Below, one piece after another: positions 16,459 through 24,586 of a stretch of 52,138 nucleotides of DNA. Position numbers and translations under genes: made by a program. A model generated the notes under the pieces. It was not told the origin of the DNA, did no database searches, and worked only from the letters and a program-made list of their open reading frames with translations. Origin of the DNA: Hyphomonadaceae bacterium BRH_c29 (GTDB lineage Bacteria > Pseudomonadota > Alphaproteobacteria > Caulobacterales > Hyphomonadaceae); the NCBI GenBank assembly GCA_000961695.1, contig LADW01000021.1, positions 1 through 52,138 on the forward strand, read 5' to 3'. Each line of letters starts with the position of its first letter. The stretch's first letter is position 1.

Positions 16459-17852
16459 GACTTCGCCTCCGGTTCGCCAGCCTGTGTGAGGAACGCTTTC
16501 AACTGTTTCAGCTTTTCGAGCAATTCATCGAAAGTGACGATTTGGACGTCCCGAGAATTGCGGCGGAACAGCTCGAAAGATTTCTGCGTTGCCGTTTCCG
16601 TAGGGAGTGTTCCGGCAATCACACAGCAGGCGATTGCGTAACTTTTGAGATCTAGCCGTTCTGACGTAACCACCTTTGTCGCAAAATGGAGCTGGAATTG
16701 GTACCTTTGATCCAGCACCTGGCTGATCGCGCCGCTCAACTCTTGATGAGGTCCGTAGAGACCGCCACGATACTCGCGGCTAGCCAGCACCGGCGTTCTT
16801 GGTGTCTTTATTTCGAAAAGAGCCGTATTTCCGGTCAACTCGTGTTGGTAGAGGAAGTCTGCGATCTTTTCGCCACCACCGGAAATTTTCTTTCCCCCAA
16901 CTGACGCATGACCTTCGACCTGGATTACCGGGTATCCAAAGACGAACGACAGAATGAAAGGGTGTTCCGTGAAAAACGTCTGCCACTCATCCTCACTTAG
17001 AGACTTGCCAAGCATTCTCTCAAACTTGTCGATGAGCGAATCCAGTGTTGCGAGCTGCACTTCATCACGCAACAGGGCCAGCTTTTCGGGCTGTGAACGT
17101 GCGATGCGGTGCGCATCTTTCGTGACCATGTCAACAAGTGCGCCGTGATCTTCATCATCCAGTTCGCCCTCACCCTGCAGAACTTCCTGAAAGCGCTTTG
17201 TCATTGGATTGCGACGTACGCGAATCTGCTTTTCCTGTTTGGCGACGATTGGCGCCAACGCATTGTGGATTGTGATTTCTTTCACGTCGGATGACGCATC
17301 ACGAGCGCGGTTCGTTATCCGATTGATCGCTTTGCGCGCCTCCTCAAATTCACGATAGGCGAGGGTGAAGGTCTTCGTTTCCGCGTCGTATTCTGAAGCA
17401 CGGTTCCGTGAGACAATCAGCGTCCGAGCATCAGTCAGCTCTTCGATTTGTTCGACGATAAACCTGTAATCGTAGGCCAATCCCAGACTGATTTCGTAGT
17501 CTTTTACGAACCCCGGGGGCAGCGCTTCAAGCTTTTCGGCGACGTGATCAGGTTCAATAATTCCTGTTTTTCCGAAACCTTCGAGGACGACGGTCCCTAT
17601 TTGATCATAGCGAGCGTCCAGAAAGTTCGTGCGCGAAGTGTCGAGGAGCATAGTCGGATGCATGACCAAGTGGTCTTGATCGTGATCGACAGTTAGGATC
17701 TGCACCTCGTGCCCTGGTTCAAACCGGTCTGAAGCTCGGGCTCGTTCGATCTGCTCCTTCGTGAGTTTTAGGAAAACTTCCCGCTTTCCGTCCTTTCGTT
17801 TCGTGACACGAAGGCGGTCATTGTGGTCGACGCTATGAAAGTGCCTAGCCAT
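16455..17852 (-). CDS. sduA: Shedu anti-phage protein SduA (DUF4263)
   Basis: A 465-residue protein with a C-terminal Shedu/DUF4263 nuclease domain. The family signature is clear: LSEDEWQTFFTEHPFILSF near residue 285, KIADFLYQ near 325 and ALFEIKTPRTP near 345, giving the D...ExK metal site, followed by ELSGAISQVLDQRYQF. Residues 1-270 form a long N-terminal part of unknown fold with acidic/basic helices; in Shedu proteins the N-terminal domains vary and are thought to sense the target. Known Shedu acts alone as a nuclease defence. Here it lies inside a type I R-M operon, overlapping hsdS by 8 and the DUF3800 gene by 4 bases, an unusual setting. Confidence 0.9.
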   Translation of the reverse strand: MARHFHSVDHNDRLRVTKRKDGKREVFLKLTKEQIERARASDRFEPGHEVQILTVDHDQDHLVMHPTMLLDTSRTNFLDARYDQIGTVVLEGFGKTGIIEPDHVAEKLEALPPGFVKDYEISLGLAYDYRFIVEQIEELTDARTLIVSRNRASEYDAETKTFTLAYREFEEARKAINRITNRARDASSDVKEITIHNALAPIVAKQEKQIRVRRNPMTKRFQEVLQGEGELDDEDHGALVDMVTKDAHRIARSQPEKLALLRDEVQLATLDSLIDKFERMLGKSLSEDEWQTFFTEHPFILSFVFGYPVIQVEGHASVGGKKISGGGEKIADFLYQHELTGNTALFEIKTPRTPVLASREYRGGLYGPHQELSGAISQVLDQRYQFQLHFATKVVTSERLDLKSYAIACCVIAGTLPTETATQKSFELFRRNSRDVQIVTFDELLEKLKQLKAFLTQAGEPEAKS

Positions 17853-19122
17853 TTCTAACCACCTCGTCCTTCACGCGCCATTCGCCGGTGAGGAGCTTTT
17901 GCATCAGGCCGCGCTTCTGGCACTGGAGTGCGGCGATTTCGGCGTCGAGCAGTGTGATTTCATCATTCGCAGCGGTAATCGCTTTTGCGATCTGCTCCTG
18001 TTCTTTGAATGGCGGCACCGGAACCTCGCAGCCGAAGAAATCGTCTGCATAGAGATTTAGGAGCCCGTCGTTACGTACGCCCGAATTGATCAGACGTGAG
18101 AGTTGGTGGTGAAGCGCGCCGCCGGCGAAGAGGTGGACATAAAATGGGTGATGCAAGCTCTCGTCGAGCTTGAAGCAGAAGTAGACGAAGGGGATGACTG
18201 CTGAAGGGTGATCCAGCGGAAAGATGCAGCCATAAGGTGCCGTCTTGGAATTCCCTTTGTTGTACGCGAACTCGCCTTCGAGGAGTAGCGTATATCGATC
18301 AACGCTGCTGCCGGCCATGTCGCGTGCAAATTTGTCCGACTGCATCAGAAAGCCTGACTTAGCAGAGATCGTCATAACGGGGTGGTCTCCGCCATCATTC
18401 GTGCGACGAACGCGCTCTCCGATCTCGCCAAGCGACTTGATGTCCCAGTGGTTCGGAAAGGAGCGGTCTATCCCCAACAATTCTTGCAGAATACCTTTGC
18501 GCCGCCGCTCCTTCGCTGCGCGGATAGCTTCCAGTTTCGCGATGGCCTCATCCCAGGTTTGGAGGATTTCGGCGATTCGGCGTTGTTCGGGGAGCGAGGG
18601 AAAATCGATAGTGAGGCGTTTGAATAGAGGTAGTCCAATTGTCTTAATTGTCGACCCAACAGCCATTCTTTCGAAAAACGCTTTATGAAGCTGGAGCCAA
18701 AAATAGAGAAACCAAGGATCTAGCAGGCGCTTTTCCTCGCAAATCCATGCGATGAAATGCTGGCTAACAGCCATTTCGGACGCCAGTACGCTAGATTTTC
18801 CGACACCTGCGTCCCTCGACAGAACCACTGTGTGAGCCGGGAGCAAAACTGCTGAAGAGTGCCGAATGCCAAGCGCCGAAATTTCTTTGTCGGTAGTTCG
18901 GATATAACCGTTGTCAAGTTTGTTGCTGTCGGCGAGGGATACCCAGCGGATTCCGCCGTTCCAGTATTCTGGTTTACGTTGATCCGGTGTGTGTCCGCTC
19001 GCTCTAGTCGCGGCATTGTCGAGCTTCCGACGCGACCAGCCTGCTGGAAGTGGTCGCTTCGGATCGGGGAGTGCCCGAATGGCATCTCGCGCCTCAGTGC
19101 TATTTGAGGAGGCCTTAAGCAT
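17845..19122 (-). CDS. hsdS: Type I restriction-modification specificity subunit
   Basis: A 425-residue two-TRD specificity subunit. Target recognition domain 1 spans about residues 25-175 (LPAGWSRRKLDNAATRASG, YWNGGIRWVSLADSNKLDNG) and ends in PSLPEQRRIAEILQTWDEAI, a typical conserved helix. TRD2 runs about 225-385 (FPNHWDIKSLGEIGERVRR) and ends in PPFKEQEQIAKAITAANDEI plus the C-terminal helix QCQKRGLMQKLLTGEWRV. The two TRDs read a bipartite site and dock two HsdM. It overlaps hsdM by 8 bases upstream and the Shedu gene by 8 bases downstream. The recognition sequence cannot be predicted. Confidence 0.94.
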   Translation of the reverse strand: MLKASSNSTEARDAIRALPDPKRPLPAGWSRRKLDNAATRASGHTPDQRKPEYWNGGIRWVSLADSNKLDNGYIRTTDKEISALGIRHSSAVLLPAHTVVLSRDAGVGKSSVLASEMAVSQHFIAWICEEKRLLDPWFLYFWLQLHKAFFERMAVGSTIKTIGLPLFKRLTIDFPSLPEQRRIAEILQTWDEAIAKLEAIRAAKERRRKGILQELLGIDRSFPNHWDIKSLGEIGERVRRTNDGGDHPVMTISAKSGFLMQSDKFARDMAGSSVDRYTLLLEGEFAYNKGNSKTAPYGCIFPLDHPSAVIPFVYFCFKLDESLHHPFYVHLFAGGALHHQLSRLINSGVRNDGLLNLYADDFFGCEVPVPPFKEQEQIAKAITAANDEITLLDAEIAALQCQKRGLMQKLLTGEWRVKDEVVRNG

Positions 19123-20632
19123 TGATGCCCAACTCCTTCAGATAGCCAGCCATACGCTTGCGCACGTCGGCGAGTTCGGATTCGATTTGGTCGATCTCCT
19201 TCTGGACGGCAGCCACGTCGATTTCTTCTTCGGGTTCGAATGTGTCGACATAGCGGGGAATGTTGAGATTGTAGTCGTTCTCTGCGATCTCTTCGGGTGT
19301 CGCGACATAGGCGAACTTGTCGATGAATGTGCGGGCCGCATAGGTATCGAGAACCGTTTGAATGTGAGTGTCGTCCATCACATTCTGCGTCTTGCTCGGC
19401 GTGAATTCCTTGCTGGCGTCGATGAACAGAATGTCCTTGCGCGCTTCATTTACGCCGCCGGTTTCGCGGGAGCGGTCGAAAACGAGGATCGCGACCGGTA
19501 TGCCGGTGGTTGTGAACAGGTTGGCAGGGAGGCCGATCACGGCATCGAGCAGGTTTTCCTCGATCAGCTTCTGGCGGATCTTGCCTTCGGCCCCACCCCG
19601 GAACAGCACGCCATGAGGTACGATGACGGCTACACGCCCGGTCTGCCGTTTGGCGATCTCAATCATGTGGGTGATGAAGCCATAGTCGCCCTTGGACTTG
19701 GGCGGGACGCCGCGCCAAAAGCGCTTGTACTGATCAGTCTCTGCGTTCTCCGCGCCCCATTTGTCGAGAGAGAAGGGCGGGTTGGCGACGACGACGTCGA
19801 ACTTGATCAGGTGATCACTCTCGACCAGCGTCGGACTGTTCAGCGTATCGCACCATTCAATACGAGCAGCGTCCTTTGAGTGGAGGAACATGTTCATGCG
19901 CGCGAGCGCCCAGGTCGCGCCGTTCACTTCCTGTCCATAGAGCGCGAAATTGTCCGAACCCACCTCTTCGGCGGCGCGGATGAGGAGGGAGCCAGAGCCG
20001 CAGGCCGGATCACAGATCGTGTTGCCCGGCTTGGGGCTTGCCAGCTTGGCGAGGAGTTTGGACACAGGGGCGGGGGTAAAGAATTCTCCTGCCTTCTTGC
20101 CGGCATCCGACGCGAAGCGCGAGATGAGGTAGATATAGCACTCGCCAATAATATCCTCGCTGACGCGGCTCGGACTGAGGTCGAGTTCGGGCTTGGCGAA
20201 ATCCTCAAGCATGTTCTTGAGGCGGCGATTGCGGTCCTTTGGGCGGCCAAGATTGGCTTCGGAGTTGAAGTCGATGTTTCGGAACACGCCTTCAAGTTTT
20301 GTACGGTTCGTGTCTTCAATCTTTTCCAGCGCGATATTGATCAGCTCACCGATATTAGCCTCGCCGCGCTGCTCATAAAGATCATAGTAGCTCGCGCCTT
20401 CCGGCAGGACGAAGCGTTCGCGCTCGAGACGGCGGCGAATACGGGCATCGTCACCGCCATATTGTTTCTTGTAGGTTTTGACATGGTCGGCCCAGAGGTC
20501 CGAGATGTACTTCAGGAACAGCATCACAAGGATGTAGTCCTTATACTGGGCCGGATCGACGGCGCCCCGGAAGGTATCGCACGCTGCCCAGGCGGCCTGA
20601 TTGACTTGTTGTTGGGCTATCTGATCGCTCAT
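19115..20632 (-). CDS. hsdM: Type I restriction-modification methyltransferase subunit
   Basis: A 505-residue N6-adenine methyltransferase subunit. The HsdM N-terminal domain covers residues 1-140 (QVNQAAWAACDTFRGAVDPA, YKDYILVMLFLKYISDLW). The SAM motif I is TICDPACGSGSLLIRAAEE near residue 207 and the catalytic motif IV is FDVVVANPPFSLDKW near 282. The GEFFTPAPVSKLLAKL segment before motif I is also typical. A C-terminal helix (EIDQIESELADVRKRMAGYL) should pack against HsdS. It overlaps the upstream single-TRD gene by four bases and hsdS by eight. All key residues are present. Confidence 0.96.
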   Translation of the reverse strand: MSDQIAQQQVNQAAWAACDTFRGAVDPAQYKDYILVMLFLKYISDLWADHVKTYKKQYGGDDARIRRRLERERFVLPEGASYYDLYEQRGEANIGELINIALEKIEDTNRTKLEGVFRNIDFNSEANLGRPKDRNRRLKNMLEDFAKPELDLSPSRVSEDIIGECYIYLISRFASDAGKKAGEFFTPAPVSKLLAKLASPKPGNTICDPACGSGSLLIRAAEEVGSDNFALYGQEVNGATWALARMNMFLHSKDAARIEWCDTLNSPTLVESDHLIKFDVVVANPPFSLDKWGAENAETDQYKRFWRGVPPKSKGDYGFITHMIEIAKRQTGRVAVIVPHGVLFRGGAEGKIRQKLIEENLLDAVIGLPANLFTTTGIPVAILVFDRSRETGGVNEARKDILFIDASKEFTPSKTQNVMDDTHIQTVLDTYAARTFIDKFAYVATPEEIAENDYNLNIPRYVDTFEPEEEIDVAAVQKEIDQIESELADVRKRMAGYLKELGINA

Positions 20633-21228
20633 GCGCGTGCTCCCGCAATGGACTTTGAAGAGGCCAGTTCGACCGCATCGCGCAGTCGCAGTCTGTTGAG
20701 GTGGTGACGAAGATCGGCCGCCTTGCGGTCGAGCTTATAGGCCTGTTCGGCGAGACGGTTGGTCTCAAGTATGAGGGCCTGCGATTTCAGGTCGGGCACA
20801 TAAAGCTCAAGGTCTGAAAGTGCGGCGCGCGGCACCATGCGCACAGATGTGCCCTGAACACTGCGGTCAAAATGCGTTTGGGCTTCGCGTTGGTTCAGGG
20901 ACCAGGCCAGAAACTCGGGAAGCACCAGATCCTTGTTTGGTTTCAGAAGGATCAGGGGCAGAATGGCCACCGCCAGGTAGGGCCAGTCATCTGGAATCGC
21001 GCTTGCTGTCGTGGTCATGCCACGAGAGCGGAAGAGAACATCGCCCGAGCCAACAAAATAGCGGTCTTTGACGTCCCCCAGATCATATTGTTCGGGGTGA
21101 ATCATGCTCCAGTCGTCGTGCTCATTCAGGTCGCCTAATTGCAAGCCGGGCACGCCAAAGGGGCTGCTGGAGAGCCGCCCCCGGGCCGTGTATCCCGTTT
21201 GAATTTCGCATACCTGGTCGACGCGCAT
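20629..21228 (-). CDS. Single-TRD HsdS-like protein
   Basis: A 199-residue protein built like half of a specificity subunit: one target-recognition-like domain (residues 1-150: VCEIQTGYTARGRLSSSPFG, VPGLQLGDLNEHDDW, FVGSGDVLFRSRGMTTTAS, RMVPRAALSDLELYVPDL) and one coiled helix (ILETNRLAEQAYKLDRKAAD). I chose ATG 21228 (MRVDQVCEIQ) since the frame upstream lacks domain content and contains an inverted repeat. It is the first gene of the operon and overlaps hsdM by four bases. It could dimerise into an alternative specificity subunit, exchange with HsdS, or regulate methylation. Known type I systems normally need only one HsdS. Confidence 0.85.
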   Translation of the reverse strand: MRVDQVCEIQTGYTARGRLSSSPFGVPGLQLGDLNEHDDWSMIHPEQYDLGDVKDRYFVGSGDVLFRSRGMTTTASAIPDDWPYLAVAILPLILLKPNKDLVLPEFLAWSLNQREAQTHFDRSVQGTSVRMVPRAALSDLELYVPDLKSQALILETNRLAEQAYKLDRKAADLRHHLNRLRLRDAVELASSKSIAGARA

Positions 21229-21232
21229 AAAA

Positions 21233-21262
21233 ATATCTCTGTAGATTTCAAAACAGAGATAT
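21233..21262. promoter_or_regulatory. Inverted repeat at the start of the restriction operon
   Basis: ATATCTCTG (21233-21241) and CAGAGATAT (21254-21262) are perfect 9-base arms around 12 bases, ending four bases before the first start codon at 21228. On the message the hairpin would contain the only AGAGA ribosome-site-like stretch. It could be an operator or a translation-limiting hairpin. Confidence 0.55.
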
Positions 21263-21511
21263 AGACGATATTTCGGAAAGGACAATAGTTATTATGCTGT
21301 ATTTAGCTCTACAGCGAATTACTGGATCGTCTCGGCCTCATTCCGCCTGAATGTCTCTCCCCAACAGCCGGGTCTGGGCGGACGGTGCGTCTGCCAGAGC
21401 GCGGTCGCCGCGCAAGGGGGCGGGACTTTGTCGTGACTGATCGTCTTTAGGTTTCCTACCTACGGCCACCCCTTGCGCGGCGCCCTTATACGCTCCGGCT
21501 GAGCACCTTTT

Positions 21512-21554
21512 CGCCGCCCACCCCCGCCTGCCGGGGAAAGAACGCGGGGCGGCG
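21512..21554 (+). promoter_or_regulatory. Stem-loop in the ardA leader
   Basis: CGCCGCCC (21512-21519) pairs with GGGCGGCG (21547-21554), and the stem ends one base before the AAAGGA ribosome site of ardA. It could gate translation. In conjugative elements similar leaders include single-strand promoters; that reading is inference. Confidence 0.45.
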
Positions 21555-21568
21555 CAAAGGAGACTGAC

Positions 21569-22135
21569 ATGACTGACCAAATTACAACCCCTGCGCCCCT
21601 TGGAACAGCTACCGCCCTCACGGTTCCAGACCGTCCCCGCATCTACGTGGCTTGCCTTGCCGCCTACAATAATGGCCGCCTGCATGGGCGCTGGATTGAT
21701 GCCACCGACCCGCACGAGGTCTGGCAGCATGTGCGCGGGATGCTCGCGGCTTCGCCGGAACCGGATGCGGAAGAATGGGCAATTCACGATTACGAAGGGT
21801 TCGAAGGTTGCCGGATTTCCGAATGGGCGAGCTTCGACGCGGTGTGCGAGCTTGCAGACTTCATTGAGGAACATGGCGCGCTTGGAGCAAAGGTTTACAG
21901 CCAGTTCGGCGATGATCTTGAGCAGGCGCGCGCCGCCTTCGAAGATTATGCCGGAGAATACCGCAGCGCGGCGGACTTTGCCGAAGAGCTGCACGATGAG
22001 ACTGGCACAGCGATACCGGAAAGCCTCAAATACTATATCGACTGGCAGGCGCTCGCCCGCGACATGGCCCTGAATGGTGAGATCATGGTGTTCCAGACGG
22101 GCTTCGATGAAGTCCACGTGTTCTGGAGCCGTTAG
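21569..22135 (+). CDS. ardA: Antirestriction protein ArdA
   Basis: A 188-residue acidic ArdA. ArdA folds as an elongated DNA mimic that occupies type I restriction-modification complexes and blocks cutting. The N-terminal signature RPRIYVACLAAYNNGRLHGR is near residues 23-42, then WAIHDYEGFEGCRISEWASF, a string of acidic helices (YSQFGDDLEQARAAFEDYAG) and the C-terminal VFQTGFDEVHVFWSR. Start ATG 21569 follows AAAGGAGA at 21556-21563. It diverges from the type I operon across 340 bp, so both could be co-regulated. A small gene follows three bases after the stop. It is full length for the family. Confidence 0.94.
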   Translation: MTDQITTPAPLGTATALTVPDRPRIYVACLAAYNNGRLHGRWIDATDPHEVWQHVRGMLAASPEPDAEEWAIHDYEGFEGCRISEWASFDAVCELADFIEEHGALGAKVYSQFGDDLEQARAAFEDYAGEYRSAADFAEELHDETGTAIPESLKYYIDWQALARDMALNGEIMVFQTGFDEVHVFWSR

Positions 22136-22137
22136 AG

Positions 22138-22617
22138 ATGGCGTTCACGGAACGCTTTGACGCGTTCGTATGCGAGGGCGATTGCATCGCTTGCGAACAG
22201 GACGGGTTCCGGATCGTCGCGCGCATCGTGCGCGACGATAGCCCGGATGCGCCGGACCAGCGCCAGGACGGATTCTGGCCATCCCTCTACAAGGATGCGC
22301 CGGGGTTTATCGGCCCCGGAAACAATTTCCGGGAGCGCTTTGCCAGGGCACAAGCCGAAGCCGAGGCGATCATGGAGGCATGGTGGCGCGGCGACTGGTT
22401 CTATTGCGGCATAGTCCTCTCGGTGTCGCTGGACGGCGTCATACTGGACGAGCACGCCATCAGCCTCTGGGGCGTCGAAGCAAATTATCCGGGCTCGGAT
22501 AATGCTCATCTGACGGACTTCGCAGATGACCTTCTTCCCGACGCCATCGCGATCGGTCGCCGGGCCGCGCAGCGTCTTTGTGCGACCCTCTCCAAACTGG
22601 AGGCGCGCATCTGCTGA
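22138..22617 (+). CDS. Hypothetical protein coupled to ardA
   Basis: A 159-residue protein that I cannot assign. It starts two bases after the ardA stop, without its own clear ribosome site, so translation is probably coupled. The composition is acidic and aromatic. Visible parts are an N-terminal FVCEGDCIACEQDGFRIVAR strand with two Cys (CEGDC..C), an RAQAEAEAIMEAWWRGDWFY helix and an SLWGVEANYPGSDNAHLTDF stretch, then DDLLPDAIAIGRRAAQRL at the end. Acidic proteins next to ardA may also be DNA mimics or antirestriction accessories; this is a guess from context. Confidence 0.8.
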   Translation: MAFTERFDAFVCEGDCIACEQDGFRIVARIVRDDSPDAPDQRQDGFWPSLYKDAPGFIGPGNNFRERFARAQAEAEAIMEAWWRGDWFYCGIVLSVSLDGVILDEHAISLWGVEANYPGSDNAHLTDFADDLLPDAIAIGRRAAQRLCATLSKLEARIC

Positions 22618-23162
22618 TGCCCGGGCACGGATTGCAGGTCTGTTCGAGGATGGCCGGGACAATGCGCAGCCAGATGCAGGGACCTTCGCAGAACCAGACG
22701 CCGCCTGAGGATTCAGTCTCGTCTTCAGGCGGATCGGGAGACGTCCGGTGCCAGGCATCGGGCGGCTTTCGCGTATCAGTCTCTCACAGCTGTGGTGCTT
22801 TTGACAGGAATGCTTCATGGGTGAGAGTGCAAAAAAATCGCGCGTCTTAGGGTCTCGTTTTGCATCCGGAACTGTCCGCCAGTCCTGTTCCATCCGTTTG
22901 TGGCCTCGCGTATCGGACCCCTTGTTCCCGTCTCTAGCCGTGTGACCTGGACGACGCCTGCCGGGCTGCGAAACCGGCCCGGGCGCAAGAATTTTCCCCG
23001 CCGCTTTGCGGCTCCTCGCGCCTCAAAATTCATCGCCGGGCCGGTGCTCCACTCCGTTTCGCCCGCGGGGCGGTTCAAACCCGTCCTGCGCCGTCCTTTC
23101 GGTCGGGCGTCGACGGGGACAAGGGGGCCCCGGGACAAGAGCAAAACGAAAGGAACCACACA
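22618..23162. other. Gene-free segment between the ardA pair and DUF736
   Basis: This stretch of 545 bp holds no frame that looks like a gene. It is GC-rich and full of short palindromes, for example GGGGCCCC-like sequence around 23125-23135, and it ends in a GAAAGGAACC ribosome-site region for the next gene. Such leaders before ardA/DUF736 genes recur on alphaproteobacterial plasmids. No terminator or RNA gene was recognised. Confidence 0.5.
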
Positions 23163-23486
23163 ATGGCAAACGCACTTGGATATGTCTCTGAGACCAAAAC
23201 CGGCTTCGAAGGCGCCCTCGCAATGATGAACCTGACTAGCCCCATCCGCATCGAGAAGAACGCGGAGAAAGCTGCAGACGGTCAGCCCGACTACCGCATC
23301 TTCGCCGGAGACACCGCGACAGAAATCGGCGGCGGCTGGATGCGCAAGGCGAAAGCATCAGGACGAGACTATGTCTCGATCACCCTCGCAGACCCGCAGA
23401 TCGGCCCGCGCAAGATCTACGCAAATCTCGCGCCGGTCAAAGGCAAGAAGGGTCGCCATGTGATCCTATGGAATCCGAAGGACTGA
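23163..23486 (+). CDS. DUF736 family protein
   Basis: A 107-residue DUF736 protein, a family common on alphaproteobacterial plasmids and integrative elements beside transfer or antirestriction genes. Recognisable parts are LTSPIRIEKNAEKAADGQPD, YRIFAGDTATEIGGGWMRKA, and GRDYVSITLADPQIGPRKIY followed by ANLAP. It is a small, probably all-beta cytoplasmic protein of unknown role. Its start follows AAAGGAACCACACA. A strong hairpin follows its stop. The neighbours (ardA upstream) fit an establishment or leading-region module. Confidence 0.9.
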   Translation: MANALGYVSETKTGFEGALAMMNLTSPIRIEKNAEKAADGQPDYRIFAGDTATEIGGGWMRKAKASGRDYVSITLADPQIGPRKIYANLAPVKGKKGRHVILWNPKD

Positions 23487-23493
23487 CTTGCCA

Positions 23494-23522
23494 GGTGACG
23501 GCTCCCAGATGGAGCCGTCACC
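23494..23522 (+). terminator. Strong hairpin after DUF736
   Basis: GGTGACGGCTCC (23494-23505), loop CAGAT, and GGAGCCGTCACC (23511-23522) form a perfect 12-bp stem beginning seven bases after the stop codon. Only a short T-rich run (CGTCTTT) follows, so termination may be partly hairpin-driven. Confidence 0.75.
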
Positions 23523-23824
23523 GCCATTCGTCTTTCAGGATCGTCTTGCGCTTTCTATTCAATCGCAAGGAATCTTCACGCGAATTTCGCCCCGAATGCG
23601 CGCCGTCCAAAAAACGGTGCCGGATAGCGCAATTTGAAAATTTCGCGACTTGTTGGCTGTGAGCCAATGTAGGAGAAGATTTCCAAAAATCAGGATGCCA
23701 GGCGTGATCGTCGGCATTCGCGCGTCAATGTCCATTCCTGTACGCCCAATTGCCTTTCAGCTGATTGGAAAACGTCTCGCCGTACCGGCTTGGGTGACCG
23801 GTTGAATTCCGGTGTGTGTTGCGC
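23523..23824. other. Gene-free segment
   Basis: About 300 bp between the DUF736 terminator and the convergent nucleotidyltransferase gene. I see no coding frame, RNA gene or clear repeat in it. Confidence 0.5.
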
Positions 23825-24586
23825 CTATTCCACCCCATAGGCTTTGCGCAGGAATATGATGGCCTCTTCGAGCGTCATACTCACTTTGAGGTCTTTGGGA
23901 TTCAGCTTCCCTTCTTCCCCAATTGCACTGAGGAATAGGCGCATATCTTCGCGCAGAGGATCGCTTACCTGCACGACGGCATCGCCAGGAAGCAATTGCG
24001 AGAGGCGGAATACATCATTGCGATGTTTCTTGATGTCGTCGCCTTTGACCTTGTCATCGCCGACGTCCCGACGTCTGGTCAGGTCCAGAAAGGCGCGTGC
24101 CTTGAACGGGATGAGAATGGACTGATCAAGGATCGTCACGCCGTTTTCCACCCGCTTGCCAATCTGCAGAGCCTCAAAATAGACCGGATCAAGCAGGATC
24201 GCCGACAGGCTGACAATATCAGCTTCTGCATCCAGCCTGACGATGCCAGTATCTTCGGGAAGTGAGAGTCCATCAGGCTCCTTGGAGAAGAGTTCGACCA
24301 TGAAGGGGAACTCGGGGTCTTTCGGCTTTTGGAATCTGTAGAATTCGCGGTGTCCACCGCTTTGTTCGCGAGCCTGATATCCTCCGGCGTTCAGAAAGTC
24401 CCGGAACTTTTCGCCAAACGCGGCATCAATGACTTCAATACAAAGAACAACATCAATGTCTTTGGTAGCGCGGAAGGGGAGGCCGGCCGTGTCAAAGAGG
24501 ATGTCGCACGCCGCCCCGCCGATGATTGTATAATGATCCGGATAATCCTTGAAAAACTCACGGAACTTGTCGATTCCAACTACCAT
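23825..24586 (-). CDS. AbiEii-like nucleotidyltransferase (putative type IV toxin)
   Basis: A 253-residue protein with a DNA polymerase beta-type nucleotidyltransferase core: YTIIGGAACDILFDTAG near residue 20, then ATKDIDVVLC near 42, the GG...DxD-type metal site, and a third acidic strand PFMVELFSKEP near 98. Residues 150-200 (SILIPFKARAFLDLTRRRD, VKGDDIKKHRNDVFRL) are the helical region seen in AbiEii/AbiGii toxins. Such toxins transfer nucleotides to RNA targets and stop growth, giving abortive infection. It overlaps the upstream gene by seven bases, the toxin following the putative antitoxin, as in AbiE operons. The exact subfamily is uncertain. Confidence 0.78.
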   Translation of the reverse strand: MVVGIDKFREFFKDYPDHYTIIGGAACDILFDTAGLPFRATKDIDVVLCIEVIDAAFGEKFRDFLNAGGYQAREQSGGHREFYRFQKPKDPEFPFMVELFSKEPDGLSLPEDTGIVRLDAEADIVSLSAILLDPVYFEALQIGKRVENGVTILDQSILIPFKARAFLDLTRRRDVGDDKVKGDDIKKHRNDVFRLSQLLPGDAVVQVSDPLREDMRLFLSAIGEEGKLNPKDLKVSMTLEEAIIFLRKAYGVE

